DNA of 64,000 bases from Kushneria avicenniae. Lineage in GTDB: Bacteria > Pseudomonadota > Gammaproteobacteria > Pseudomonadales > Halomonadaceae. Position numbers and translations under genes: made by a program. The DNA lies in assembly GCF_900112585.1 (NCBI RefSeq), contig NZ_FOLY01000007.1, positions 103,423 to 167,422 of the forward strand, in the 5' to 3' direction. The notes under the pieces were generated by a model, which saw only the letters and a program-made list of their open reading frames with translations, made no database searches and had not been told where the DNA came from. Shown here piece by piece: positions 11,259 through 20,200 of this stretch. The first letter of the stretch is position 1. Every line of letters begins with the position of its first letter.

Positions 11259-11678
11259 ATGCAGCGTCGTCGTTTTCCCGCGTTACCGGCCATGGCGCCG
11301 CTGGTCATGATGACCCTTCTCAGCGGCTGCTCGCTGTTTTCAAGTGGCCCCGATTTCGCCACGCTCTCGGGTGAAGCGTTCAGCGATGAGCAGGCGCCTA
11401 TCGCATCCGATGCCCGGCTGGACATCCGCCTGCTCGATGTCACCGACGGGCGAACCACCGTTGCTCAGGTCGATCAGAACACCCACGGGCGCTGGCCGGT
11501 GCCCTTCATGTTGCAGTATGACCGCCACCATATCGATGATGATCGTCGCTACGCGCTCAGCGCCGCCCTGCGTGAAGGCGACGATACGCGCTATCTGACT
11601 CTGGAGCCGCTGCCGGTGCTGACCGATGGCGCACCCTCGCAGCAGGTGCGCGTGCCGCTGACACCGGTCAACCGGTAA
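11259..11678 (+). CDS. YbaY-like lipoprotein
   Basis: A 139-residue lipoprotein. The signal ends in the lipobox LLSGC, so acylation at about Cys24 is expected. The mature domain, with GEAFSDEQAPIASDARLDIRLLDVTDG and FMLQYDRHHIDDDRRYALSAALRE, matches the YbaY family, whose members are small beta-rich envelope lipoproteins of unclear function. The gene follows yciH by 2 bp. Its last 11 bp overlap the end of the convergent sirtuin gene. Confidence 0.8.
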   Translation: MQRRRFPALPAMAPLVMMTLLSGCSLFSSGPDFATLSGEAFSDEQAPIASDARLDIRLLDVTDGRTTVAQVDQNTHGRWPVPFMLQYDRHHIDDDRRYALSAALREGDDTRYLTLEPLPVLTDGAPSQQVRVPLTPVNR

Positions 11679-12534
11679 CGCTTGATGTCCGAGCGTCTGA
11701 CAGCCCGGCCAGCAGGGCGGTCAGGCTCTCGTCGATGGGCGCCTCGCACTTGAGGGTGAACAGCGCATCTGCCCGGGTGTGACCGCGGTTGATACAGGCC
11801 AGCGGCATGCCCTGTGCGGCGGCGTGGCGGGCGAAGCGAAAGCCTGAAAACACCATGAGTGAGGAGCCCACTACCAGCAGGGCCTGGCTGTCATCAAGCA
11901 TCGACATGGCGCGCTCGAGCCGCCAGCGCGGTACGTTGTCGCCGAAAAACACCACATCAGGCTTGAGAATACCGTGACCGCAGCGCGGGCAGTCCGGCAG
12001 CTGAAAGCCCGAGAAGTCCACGTCGTCGAGATAGGCATCACCATCCGGGGCAACCTCGGCCTCCATCCCTGCCCAGTCGGGATTGAGCGTGGCCAGATGC
12101 TCGTGGAGCACGTGGCGGCGCACCAGCAGATTACACTGCATGCAGCGCACCAGATCGGCTCGCCCATGTAGATCCACCACGCGCTTGCTGCCTGCCTTTT
12201 GGTGTAGACGATCGACGTTCTGTGTGATGATCCCCTCGATAAAGCCCTGCGCCTCGAGCTCGGCCAGCGTGTGATGAGCACGCCCGGGCGAGGCGCTCGC
12301 CAGCAGACGAAAGCCGACCAGACTGCGCGCCCAGTAACGCTGACGGCCAAGGTGGCTTTTCATGTAGACCTGATGGGTCATGGGCGGCGGGCGTTTCCAT
12401 GCGCCTGCTTCATCCCGATAATCGGGAATGCCGCTGTCGGTACTGACCCCGGCGCCGGTCAGCACGCACAGACGTGGATAGCGCCTGACAAGATCGATCA
12501 GTGCCTGCCCACAGGCCTGCGATTCACTGCTCAT
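11668..12534 (-). CDS. Sirtuin, NAD-dependent protein deacylase
   Basis: A 288-residue Sir2-family enzyme that removes acyl groups from lysines using NAD. Visible motifs are the NAD-binding [14 protein letters not shown] (about residues 27-40), [13 protein letters not shown], the catalytic His in VDLHGRADL, the zinc cysteines CMQC and CPRCG, and [11 protein letters not shown]. The insert between the cysteine pairs and the overall size fit class II (SIRT4-like) sirtuins. The ATG at 12534 has AGGAG five bases upstream. It converges on the YbaY-like gene. Confidence 0.92.
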   Translation of the reverse strand: MSSESQACGQALIDLVRRYPRLCVLTGAGVSTDSGIPDYRDEAGAWKRPPPMTHQVYMKSHLGRQRYWARSLVGFRLLASASPGRAHHTLAELEAQGFIEGIITQNVDRLHQKAGSKRVVDLHGRADLVRCMQCNLLVRRHVLHEHLATLNPDWAGMEAEVAPDGDAYLDDVDFSGFQLPDCPRCGHGILKPDVVFFGDNVPRWRLERAMSMLDDSQALLVVGSSLMVFSGFRFARHAAAQGMPLACINRGHTRADALFTLKCEAPIDESLTALLAGLSDARTSSVTG

Positions 12535-12651
12535 GATCACTCCTCATGACCTGCCGGCCGAACGATGAATTCAGAAGGCAAAATGGTGGCCGAGCATGGA
12601 TGACAACCCCGCAGAACGCTAGACTACCCTCCTACCTACCGGGATGACGTC

Positions 12652-13560
12652 ATGCGCTGGCTGGAATATCTGCTTCCCCTGATTTTTCTGACCCCCCTGT
12701 TCGCCACGGCCGTGGTCGTGCTCGGGCTGCGCCATCTGTTTCAGGACAAGCCCGGCTTTTCTCCTTCCGGCCATCGGCTCAGACAGTCCGGCAACCGCTT
12801 TCGCGAACGGCTGGCCGAGGCGCGCGTCAGGCTCTTTCTGGCCGGCGCCATGGGGCCTGTCCTGGCGATCACACCGCTGATCTATGGCATGGGCCGCATG
12901 CTGTTTTCGTCGCATCAGGACTGGCTCGAATGGAGCCTCTATGGATTGATTACCACGATCGCGGCACTGATCGTGGGCGCTTTCATGATGGCACTTTCCT
13001 ACCGGATTTCGAATCTGCGCCTGCGTCTGGCCGGAGCGATGAACGTGGCACACGATCTGCAGAGCCTTCTGCACCGGCCGCATCAGAGCGTGTGCATCTT
13101 CCATGACGTCCCGGCCGAAAACTTCACCATCGATCATGTGGTGGTCACTGAGCACGGCATCTTTTCGCTGCTGGTGCGCACCCGTCAGGTCGGTCCCGAG
13201 GCGGCGCCCAACAGCCCCCGCAGACTGCGACTTGACGGCGACCGGCTCTACTTCCCCGATCATGACGAGACGCGCCCGGTGCGCGAGGCGCAGCGGGCAC
13301 GGCGCTGGCTGCACGAGCGCCTGAGCCGCGACTGCAAGCGTGATATCCCTGTACAGGGCCTGCTGGTGCTGCCGGGCTGGCGTATCGAGCGGGTCAACAG
13401 CAGTGACGAGGTTCAGGTGCTGGGCGACAACGAGGTGCTCACGCATCTGCAGAGCGATGCTGATTCACAGGCTCAGCCCCTGCACGACGATATTCTGAAG
13501 GCACTGGTACGCCTGACCGACGATCAGCAGAGCCACCACGCGCTGTCGTCGACGCCCTGA
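12652..13560 (+). CDS. Membrane-anchored NERD-like domain protein
   Basis: A 302-residue protein with an N-terminal membrane helix (about residues 7-27) and two further hydrophobic stretches (about 60-80 and 95-120). The cytosolic part has DHVVVTEHGIFSLLVRTRQ followed later by PVQGLLVLPGWRI, which resembles the NERD (nuclease-related) fold, but I cannot see a full nuclease motif set. The function is unknown. It stands alone, divergent from the sirtuin gene. Confidence 0.65.
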   Translation: MRWLEYLLPLIFLTPLFATAVVVLGLRHLFQDKPGFSPSGHRLRQSGNRFRERLAEARVRLFLAGAMGPVLAITPLIYGMGRMLFSSHQDWLEWSLYGLITTIAALIVGAFMMALSYRISNLRLRLAGAMNVAHDLQSLLHRPHQSVCIFHDVPAENFTIDHVVVTEHGIFSLLVRTRQVGPEAAPNSPRRLRLDGDRLYFPDHDETRPVREAQRARRWLHERLSRDCKRDIPVQGLLVLPGWRIERVNSSDEVQVLGDNEVLTHLQSDADSQAQPLHDDILKALVRLTDDQQSHHALSSTP

Positions 13561-13692
13561 GCGGTGCCGCCTCTACCCTTCGCTGCCCGGACGACCTGAT
13601 GGCCGCCGGGCGCTACCCATTTTGACGACGATCAACGGTGCGCTCCTGCAAAAGGAGGCTGCGGGCGCATCGCGTTGGACAAGGAGTGCTTC

Positions 13693-14853
13693 ATGAATGA
13701 CCCTACCGGTGAGCGCGGCGCTGCCCGCGCCCCCGCCAGCCGCGCTGCCATTGCCTGGTTCTTTGCCCTGTCGGGGCTGTCCTTTTCCAACTGGGCCGTG
13801 CGCATTCCCGATATTCGCGATCTGCTGGAGCTGTCGCAGTCCCAGCTCGGCGCGCTGCTGCTGTGTCCGGTCATCGGCTCGCTGTGCCTGACGCTTTTAT
13901 CAAACTATCTCAACACCCGCTTTGGCAGCCGGCGTATCACGCGCGTAGCGGCCTGCGCCATCGTGGTCGCTCTGGTATTGATCGGTGCGGCCGTCTCGCC
14001 GCTGATGCTGGGTCTGGCGCTGGCGGTCTTTGGCGCCGGCATGGGGCTTCTCAACATCGCCATGAACGATCAGGCGGCCACGCTCGAACGGCGCTATCGC
14101 CGCTCCATCATGTCCTCCTTTCACGGACTGTTCAGCCTGGGCGGCATGGCGGGCTCGCTGATTGGTGGCGCGCTGGCGACGCTGGGGCTGACGCCGCGCT
14201 GGCACCTGCTGCTGGTCGCGGCCTTTCTGCTGCTGGGTATCCTGATCAGCCACCGCCATCTGCTGGCGCCACCGCCGCGGGCCGAGCGCCCGGTGGGCGC
14301 CCTGTTTGTGCGCCCGAAGGGGCGGGTGTGGCTTTTGGGTATCATCGCGGCGGCCGTGGTCTTCATCGAAGGCTCAATGGCCGACTGGTCGGCGCTGTTT
14401 CTCACCGAGCTTGGCGCCTCGCGCGGCCATGCGGCGATGGGGCTGGCAGTCTTTACCGGTACCATGGCCGTGGGTCGACTGCTTGGAGATCGCTGGCTGG
14501 ACCGGGTCGGTGCCATACGTGCGCTGGAACTGGGCAGTGCGCTGGCGCTGGCCGGACTGGGTCTGGCCATCGTGACGGCTGACCCCATCATCGCCCTGGT
14601 CGGCTTTGCGCTGGCAGGCATCGGCATGTCGACCCTGTTCCCGTGCCTTTTGAGTCTGGCCGGACGCAATCGATCCATGTCGCCTTCCGGGGCGATCGCT
14701 TCGGTGGCCATGCTGGGCTATCTGAGCATGCTTGGTGGGCCGCCGATGCTGGGCTTTCTGGCCGAGGCCATCACGCTGCACCATGCCTTTGCGGCGCTGG
14801 CCGTGGCCGCGGTGCTGGCGATTGCGCTGGCCCGCCCGGCGGCCCGGGCCTGA
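13693..14853 (+). CDS. MFS transporter, YbjJ-like
   Basis: A 386-residue, twelve-helix major facilitator. The opening AIAWFFALSGLSFSNWAVRIPDIRDLLELS and the segment GLLNIAMNDQAATLERRYRRSIMSSFHGLFSLGGMAGS are typical of the YbjJ/fucose-permease-like branch; the family specificity is poorly defined. The ATG at 13693 follows AAGGAG; a longer frame from 13675 has no better signal. It is a single gene. The hairpin downstream at 14916 belongs to the convergent betT. Confidence 0.85.
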   Translation: MNDPTGERGAARAPASRAAIAWFFALSGLSFSNWAVRIPDIRDLLELSQSQLGALLLCPVIGSLCLTLLSNYLNTRFGSRRITRVAACAIVVALVLIGAAVSPLMLGLALAVFGAGMGLLNIAMNDQAATLERRYRRSIMSSFHGLFSLGGMAGSLIGGALATLGLTPRWHLLLVAAFLLLGILISHRHLLAPPPRAERPVGALFVRPKGRVWLLGIIAAAVVFIEGSMADWSALFLTELGASRGHAAMGLAVFTGTMAVGRLLGDRWLDRVGAIRALELGSALALAGLGLAIVTADPIIALVGFALAGIGMSTLFPCLLSLAGRNRSMSPSGAIASVAMLGYLSMLGGPPMLGFLAEAITLHHAFAALAVAAVLAIALARPAARA

Positions 14854-14915
14854 ATCAGCAGCGCGCTGGCTCGATACGGTTGTCGTGTCTCATGATCCAC
14901 ACAATATACGCCATC

Positions 14916-14946
14916 AAAAAAGGGCCCGACCGTGACGGTCGGGCCC
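14916..14946 (-). terminator. Intrinsic terminator of betT
   Basis: A GGGGCCCGACCGT/ACGGTCGGGCCC stem is followed by a T tract on the minus strand, 22 bp beyond the betT stop. Confidence 0.9.
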
Positions 14947-14967
14947 CTGCCGAGTGAATCAGCACGC

Positions 14968-17025
14968 CTAGACCGGCGGCTGCTCGGGGCTGTCCGGCAT
15001 GTTGATATGGCCGGGCTCCATGCGGTTGAGGTGCAGGAACTGCAGATGGCGCTCGTATTGATCAAGGATGTCGTCGATCACCTGTTGCTCGCTATAGCCC
15101 ATCAGGTCATAGCCCTGACTGCCTTCCAGCAGGTGTACCTCAAGGCGGTAATAATTGCGCGAGGCCTTGCGGGTGCGCATGGCAAAGGCAGGCGTGGTAA
15201 AGGCGCGAGTCCAGACCTGATAGGTGAAGTTCTGCTCGTCACCAAAATCGACGTTGAGCGCGAGATAGTCATGCTCGTTCTGCTCGCCGCCATTGACCTG
15301 AACACCGACATCCTGCTGGTCGAGTCGCGCCTTGATGGCCGCCATGGCCGGACGCACCCGCTCCTCGAGAAAGCGCTGCGCTTCACTGCGGTCCGGAAAA
15401 TTCATTGCCCGATCAAGACGCTGCTCCCATTGGCCGCGCCCGCTCCGACCGCCCATGCGTCCGGACAGGGAACCGGCCAGGCTCAAACGATAGCTCTCCT
15501 CCTTGAAGGCCTCGACCTTGAGCGCCTTGTAAAGCCCCGCCATCATGAAAAAGAGCACGATTGAAAACGGCAGTCCCGTGATCACCACGGCACTTTGCAG
15601 GGTGGAAAGCCCGCCGGCCAGCAATAGCGCCAGGGTCAGAACGCCGATGACCGCTGACCAAAGAATCCGCATCCAGACCGGGGCATCGCTGCTGACGTCC
15701 TTGAGAATCGAGGTGAAGTTCGACAGTACCAGCGCGCCGGAATCCCCCGAGGTGACAAAGAAGACGATCGCCAGAATGCTCACGGCAATGGTGGTGACCA
15801 CCGGGAAGGGATATTCCTGCAAAAACAGATAGATGCCCGACGGCGGGTTGTTCATGACCTGCTGACCGAAGTCGGTGGCGCCGTTCATCGCCATATCGAT
15901 GGCACTGTTACCCAGCAGTGACATCCAGATCATCATGAAGGCGATCGGTAGCGTCAGGGTGCCGGCCACAAAGGTACGGATGGTGCGACCGCGGGAGATA
16001 CGCGCCAGGAAAAGGCCGACAAACGGGCCCCACGCGACCCACCAGGCCCAGAAGAACAGCGTCCAGGCATTGAGCCAGTCCATGGGCCGGTCGAAGGCGT
16101 AGGTATCAAACGACATCCTCACGAAGGACGAGAGGTAGTCGCCGATGTTCATCACCAGCGCGTTGAGCAGAAAAATGGTCTTGCCGGCGAACAGCACAAA
16201 CAGCAGCAGCGCCACCGCCAGCAGAATGTTGAACTCTGACAGCCGCCGGATACCGCGCTCGACGCCGGTCACTGCGGAGATGGTGGCAAACAGCACGATC
16301 ATCAGCACCAGTACGGTCTGGGTCCAGGCGCTCTCGGTGATGCCGAACATGAAGTTCAGCCCGTAATTGAGCTGGATCACCCCGATACCAAGACTGGCCG
16401 CAATGCCGAATACGGTGCCCAGCACCGCGGCGATGTCTACCGCGTGACCGATGGGGCCGTAGATTTTCTTGCCGACGATCGGATAGAGCGCACTCGAAAT
16501 GGTCAGCGGCAGGTTATGGCGATAGCTGAAAAACGCCAGCGACATTCCCACCAGCGTGTAGATGCCCCAGCCGGACAGCCCCCAGTGCATGAAGGTCAGC
16601 TGCATGGCGTGGCGCGCCGCAGCGACCTGATCGGCGGGGGCATCCGGGGCGTTGTAGAACTGGGTCAGGGGTTCGGCCAGCGCAAAGAAGATGACGCCGA
16701 TGCCGATGCCGGCGGAAAAGAGCATTGCCGACCAGGAGAAGATATTGAAATCCGGTCGGGCATGCTCGGGCCCGAGCCGGATTTTCCCGAAGCGGGAGAC
16801 GCCGAGAAAAATCACGAAGGCGAGATAGATCACGACGGTGAGAAAGTAATACCAGCCAAAGGTATCGGAGATCCAGCCCAGAATGGCATTGATGACGCCG
16901 CTGGCCTGTTCGGTGGCGATCATCGCCCACAGTGAAAACGCCACGATCCCGATAAACGAGCCGTAAAAGACAGTTGGATTGAGCCGGTCCCCCGAGGAGG
17001 TGTGATCCTTCGTTGCTTCACTCAT
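14968..17025 (-). CDS. betT: BetT-type choline transporter (BCCT family)
   Basis: A 685-residue betaine/choline/carnitine transporter with twelve membrane helices and a long hydrophilic C-terminal domain (about residues 510-685). Such tails sense osmotic stress in BetT. The BCCT core motif is visible in NAWTLFFWAWWVAWGPFVGLFLARISRGRTIR and in the glycine-rich SWSAMLFSAGIGIGVIFFALAEP. It should import choline for glycine betaine synthesis, a common osmoadaptation of halophiles. AGGAAG precedes the ATG. The betIBA genes are not in the window, but BetI-like palindromes lie upstream. Confidence 0.92.
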   Translation of the reverse strand: MSEATKDHTSSGDRLNPTVFYGSFIGIVAFSLWAMIATEQASGVINAILGWISDTFGWYYFLTVVIYLAFVIFLGVSRFGKIRLGPEHARPDFNIFSWSAMLFSAGIGIGVIFFALAEPLTQFYNAPDAPADQVAAARHAMQLTFMHWGLSGWGIYTLVGMSLAFFSYRHNLPLTISSALYPIVGKKIYGPIGHAVDIAAVLGTVFGIAASLGIGVIQLNYGLNFMFGITESAWTQTVLVLMIVLFATISAVTGVERGIRRLSEFNILLAVALLLFVLFAGKTIFLLNALVMNIGDYLSSFVRMSFDTYAFDRPMDWLNAWTLFFWAWWVAWGPFVGLFLARISRGRTIRTFVAGTLTLPIAFMMIWMSLLGNSAIDMAMNGATDFGQQVMNNPPSGIYLFLQEYPFPVVTTIAVSILAIVFFVTSGDSGALVLSNFTSILKDVSSDAPVWMRILWSAVIGVLTLALLLAGGLSTLQSAVVITGLPFSIVLFFMMAGLYKALKVEAFKEESYRLSLAGSLSGRMGGRSGRGQWEQRLDRAMNFPDRSEAQRFLEERVRPAMAAIKARLDQQDVGVQVNGGEQNEHDYLALNVDFGDEQNFTYQVWTRAFTTPAFAMRTRKASRNYYRLEVHLLEGSQGYDLMGYSEQQVIDDILDQYERHLQFLHLNRMEPGHINMPDSPEQPPV

Positions 17026-17073
17026 GTGTCTTCCTGATTGATTATTGGAGGTTGGAAGAAAATGCTGACAGCG

Positions 17074-17140
17074 TTTTGAACGTGCTTTTATTCAACACTA
17101 CTCAGAGTGACATTATTCCATTTTGAACCAACGTTCAAAA
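17074..17140 (-). promoter_or_regulatory. Candidate BetI-like operator region upstream of betT
   Basis: TTTTGAAC (17121-17128) and GTTCAAAA (17133-17140) form a perfect inverted repeat with 4 bp between the arms. A second TTTTGAACG starts at 17074 with TTCAA downstream. TTGAAC/GTTCAA arms resemble the TetR-family BetI operator, although the known site is more compact. The position, 50-115 bp before the betT start, suits repression released by choline. Binding is inferred. Confidence 0.45.
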
Positions 17141-17244
17141 AAAATATTATCGGAAGGAAAACTTCTGAAAAGCCATGGTTATTCAGAAAAATGCGGTACG
17201 CACCGTCATGGGCGGAGCCCGTTTGGCAACGGAATATCCTGAAT

Positions 17245-18336
17245 TCAGGAAGATGGGACATCGGCTCCCGGTGGGCAGGTGTCACCGTAAATCAACCAGA
17301 CGGGCTGTTCTACATCGTGCTCGAGGCACTCACCGATCACCATGCGCGCTGCCGTGACGCCCTTGGCGTGGCTGTCCTGGTGGATCGTGGTCAGCATGGG
17401 TCGGCGACGCTGGCCTTCGGCAATGCCGTCAAAGCCGGTCAGCCACAGCTGGTCGGGAACGCTTATGCCGCGCTGCTCGGCCAGGCTCAGGGCGGTCAGC
17501 GCCAGCCGATCCGACATGCACAGCAGCAGATCCGACGAGGTCTCATCCAGCAGGGTCTCGATCACCGGCGCGGCCGCCTCGAAGGTGTTGCCGTCGACGT
17601 TGTAGAGGGGAATATCGGCCGTGTTGAAGCCGGCCTCGAACAAAGCCTGATCGAATCCGGCCAGTCGCTCGATGGCCACTGCGTTGGGCTGCGACCAGTG
17701 CCCCTGCCGCGCAAGCCGCCCGCCCGGAGCATCCAGCGTCATGCGCAACGCCACAACCGCCGGTCGCTTCGCCCCGCCGGCCAGCGCATGACGGGCAATG
17801 GTCAGCGCCGCCGCACGATGGTTGATCTGGACCGAAGACAGCCCCGGCAGACGGATGTCCACGGTCACCAGCGGCTGATGCTGGTGGCGCAGCAGTGCCA
17901 GGGTGCCCTCTTCAGGGATAGAGCCGTAGATCAGATAGCCATCGGCCACGCCGTTAAGCGTGGGGCCCTGGCGATCGGTGCGCCCGGCACCGGTCAACAG
18001 CAGAAGATGATGGCCGGAGGCGTCCAGTACCTCGGCGATACCGGCCAGAAATCTGCTGGCGACGCTGTCGTCGAGACTGTAACCCAGGCCATCCGACAGC
18101 ATTACGCCGATAATGTTGGTGCGCCCGGTCCGCAGCGTGCGGCCCCGGTTGCTGGGGCCGTCATAGCCCAGTGCGCTGGCTGCGGCCAGGATCTCCTCAC
18201 GCCGTGACGGCGAAAGCTGGTCGGGTCGATTGAAGGCGTTGGATACCGTCGCCGTCGACACACCCAGATAGGCCGCGACCGACTTGAGCGTTGTTGGCCG
18301 GCGCCGACGACTCACGTGCGGCTTCGCCCCGAACAT
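17245..18336 (-). CDS. LacI/GalR-family regulator of the alpha-glucoside cluster
   Basis: A 363-residue repressor. The N-terminal HTH (about residues 15-40, TTLKSVAAYLGVSTATVSNAFNRPDQLS) carries the LacI hinge-helix pattern, and a periplasmic-binding-protein-like sensor domain follows. It is the last gene of the minus-strand cluster, 49 bp after the alpha-glucosidase, which makes it the likely regulator of the glucoside genes. The palindrome at 25838-25851 has the form expected for its operator. The inducer is probably an alpha-glucoside or a derivative; this is inference. Confidence 0.88.
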   Translation of the reverse strand: MFGAKPHVSRRRRPTTLKSVAAYLGVSTATVSNAFNRPDQLSPSRREEILAAASALGYDGPSNRGRTLRTGRTNIIGVMLSDGLGYSLDDSVASRFLAGIAEVLDASGHHLLLLTGAGRTDRQGPTLNGVADGYLIYGSIPEEGTLALLRHQHQPLVTVDIRLPGLSSVQINHRAAALTIARHALAGGAKRPAVVALRMTLDAPGGRLARQGHWSQPNAVAIERLAGFDQALFEAGFNTADIPLYNVDGNTFEAAAPVIETLLDETSSDLLLCMSDRLALTALSLAEQRGISVPDQLWLTGFDGIAEGQRRRPMLTTIHQDSHAKGVTAARMVIGECLEHDVEQPVWLIYGDTCPPGADVPSS

Positions 18337-18385
18337 GAACGGCCACGCCCCGGAAAAGCGGCGCGGCCCATCAGTGCCGGTACGC

Positions 18386-20017
18386 TCAAGGCGTCGTCAA
18401 CCAGACGGCCGCGTTGCCTGTCAGCTGACCGTTGCTGATGGCGTCCGGCACACTCTGCAGCGCCACCTCTCCCGCGGGCAGTGCTATCGGCGCCTCACCC
18501 AGATTGAGCACCAGCGTCACATCACCGTTGGTCAGACTCAGCACGTCACTGCGCAGGCTCTGTTGCCAGACCAGCTCGCCGTTACCCAGCCCGTGGTTGT
18601 GACGCATGGCCAGCAGCTGGCGATAGAGCTCCAGTGTCGAGGTCGCATCTTCCAGCTGGCGGTCCGCAGCGTAGCGGGCATAGTGTTCCGGCTGCGGCAG
18701 CCAGCGCTCGCCGGTGGTATTGAAGCCAAAGGCCGGTGCATCGGCGTACCAGGGCAGCGGGACCCGGCAGCCGTCGCGGCCGAGCTGTTCACCGTTGGTG
18801 CGATGGAAGGCGGGGTCCTGACGATAGCGTGCCGGCATTGTCGTATGATCCGGCAGACCCAGCTCCTCGCCCTGGTAGAGATAGGCCGAACCGGGGAGTG
18901 CCAGCGTCAGCATGATCAGCGCCCGCGCCCGCCGCAGACCCAGCGCCTCATCGGGCTGCTCACTGTCGGCATCGATGCCGTTGGGCCGAGCCCCCGGGCG
19001 CGACAGTCCCAGCCGCGAGGCGTGACGCACGCCGTCATGATTGGACATTACCCAGGTCGTGGGCGCCCCGACTTCACTGTAGCTTTCAAGCGAGATATCG
19101 ATGACGTTTCGCAACCTGTCGGCATCCCAGGGCGTGAGCAGATAGTCGAAGTTGAACGCCTGCTGCATCTCATCAGGTCGCACGTAGCGCGCCGTACGCG
19201 AAGGTGGGTGCACCCAGGCTTCGGCGACCATCATGCGATCATGACCGAACTCGGCCAACACCCGATTCCAGCGACGATAGATCTCGTGCACTTCCTCCTG
19301 ATCCCACATCGGGCCGCGGTTACCACCCTCGATCATCTCCTGACTGCCGTCCCAGTCGGGCAGCTCCGGCGCCTTGATCATGCCGTGAGCGACATCGACA
19401 CGAAAGCCATCGACCCCACGCTCGAGCCAGAATCGCAGCACGTTGTCGAACTCCTCGAGCACTTCGGGATTACGCCAGTCGAGATCGGGCTGGCGGGTAT
19501 CGAAGAGATGCAGATACCACTCGCGCTCACCCGGTACCTGCGTCCAGGCCGGCCCACCAAAGACACTCTGCCAGTTGTTGGGTGGCTGCTCACCGTTGTC
19601 ACCGCGGCCTTCGCGGAAGATGTAACGCGCTCGCGCCCGGCTGCCGGAAGGTGAGGCCAGCGCCTCCTGAAACCAGACGTGCTCGCTGGAGGTGTGGTTG
19701 GGCACGATGTCGACGATGATTCGCATGCCCCGCTCATGGGCACCGGACAGCATCGAATCGAAATCCTCGAGCGTACCGAACAGCGGATCGACGTCACGGT
19801 AGTCGGCCACATCGTAGCCGGCATCCGCCTGAGGTGAACGATAAAAGGGCGACAGCCAGAGCGCATCGACACCCAGATTGGCCAGATAGTCGAGCCGCTG
19901 GATGACACCGTTCAGATCACCAATACCGTCACCGCTGGCGTCCATGAAACTGCGCGGATAGATCTGATAGATCACGGCGTGATGCCACCACTGTGGCCGG
20001 GGAGATTGCTGTGTCAT
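18386..20017 (-). CDS. Alpha-glucosidase, GH13 family
   Basis: A 543-residue cytosolic GH13 enzyme that should hydrolyse imported alpha-glucosides. The start WWHHAVIYQIYPRSFMDASGDGIGDLNG is typical of the oligo-1,6-/alpha-glucosidase branch. The catalytic residues are visible as the nucleophile in GFRVDVAHG (D208), the acid/base in VAEAWV (E266) and the stabiliser in MSNHD (D328). The QPDLDWRNPEV and VPNHTSSEH motifs are also present. Halomonas enzymes of this group prefer short alpha-glucosides. No signal peptide is seen, so it acts after uptake by the adjacent ABC importer. Confidence 0.92.
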   Translation of the reverse strand: MTQQSPRPQWWHHAVIYQIYPRSFMDASGDGIGDLNGVIQRLDYLANLGVDALWLSPFYRSPQADAGYDVADYRDVDPLFGTLEDFDSMLSGAHERGMRIIVDIVPNHTSSEHVWFQEALASPSGSRARARYIFREGRGDNGEQPPNNWQSVFGGPAWTQVPGEREWYLHLFDTRQPDLDWRNPEVLEEFDNVLRFWLERGVDGFRVDVAHGMIKAPELPDWDGSQEMIEGGNRGPMWDQEEVHEIYRRWNRVLAEFGHDRMMVAEAWVHPPSRTARYVRPDEMQQAFNFDYLLTPWDADRLRNVIDISLESYSEVGAPTTWVMSNHDGVRHASRLGLSRPGARPNGIDADSEQPDEALGLRRARALIMLTLALPGSAYLYQGEELGLPDHTTMPARYRQDPAFHRTNGEQLGRDGCRVPLPWYADAPAFGFNTTGERWLPQPEHYARYAADRQLEDATSTLELYRQLLAMRHNHGLGNGELVWQQSLRSDVLSLTNGDVTLVLNLGEAPIALPAGEVALQSVPDAISNGQLTGNAAVWLTTP

Positions 20018-20200
20018 GTCAACTCCAATGGTCGGTCGAATATAGTGTATCCATCATGCTCATGCGACTGCTGACAGGGTTCGCTGCCCTTCTGAATCGG
20101 CTGGATTGATCATCCTTTCAGCCCTGAATATGATAAGGGAGCAGTATTACCGTTTGCTCGATGGGTCATCGTGTTCTCCTTGTTCAGCCACCTCTGGCGC

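Noticed and set aside
12619..13446. Minus-strand frame opposite the NERD-like gene
   Set aside because: No start signal or domain; His/Gln-rich shadow.
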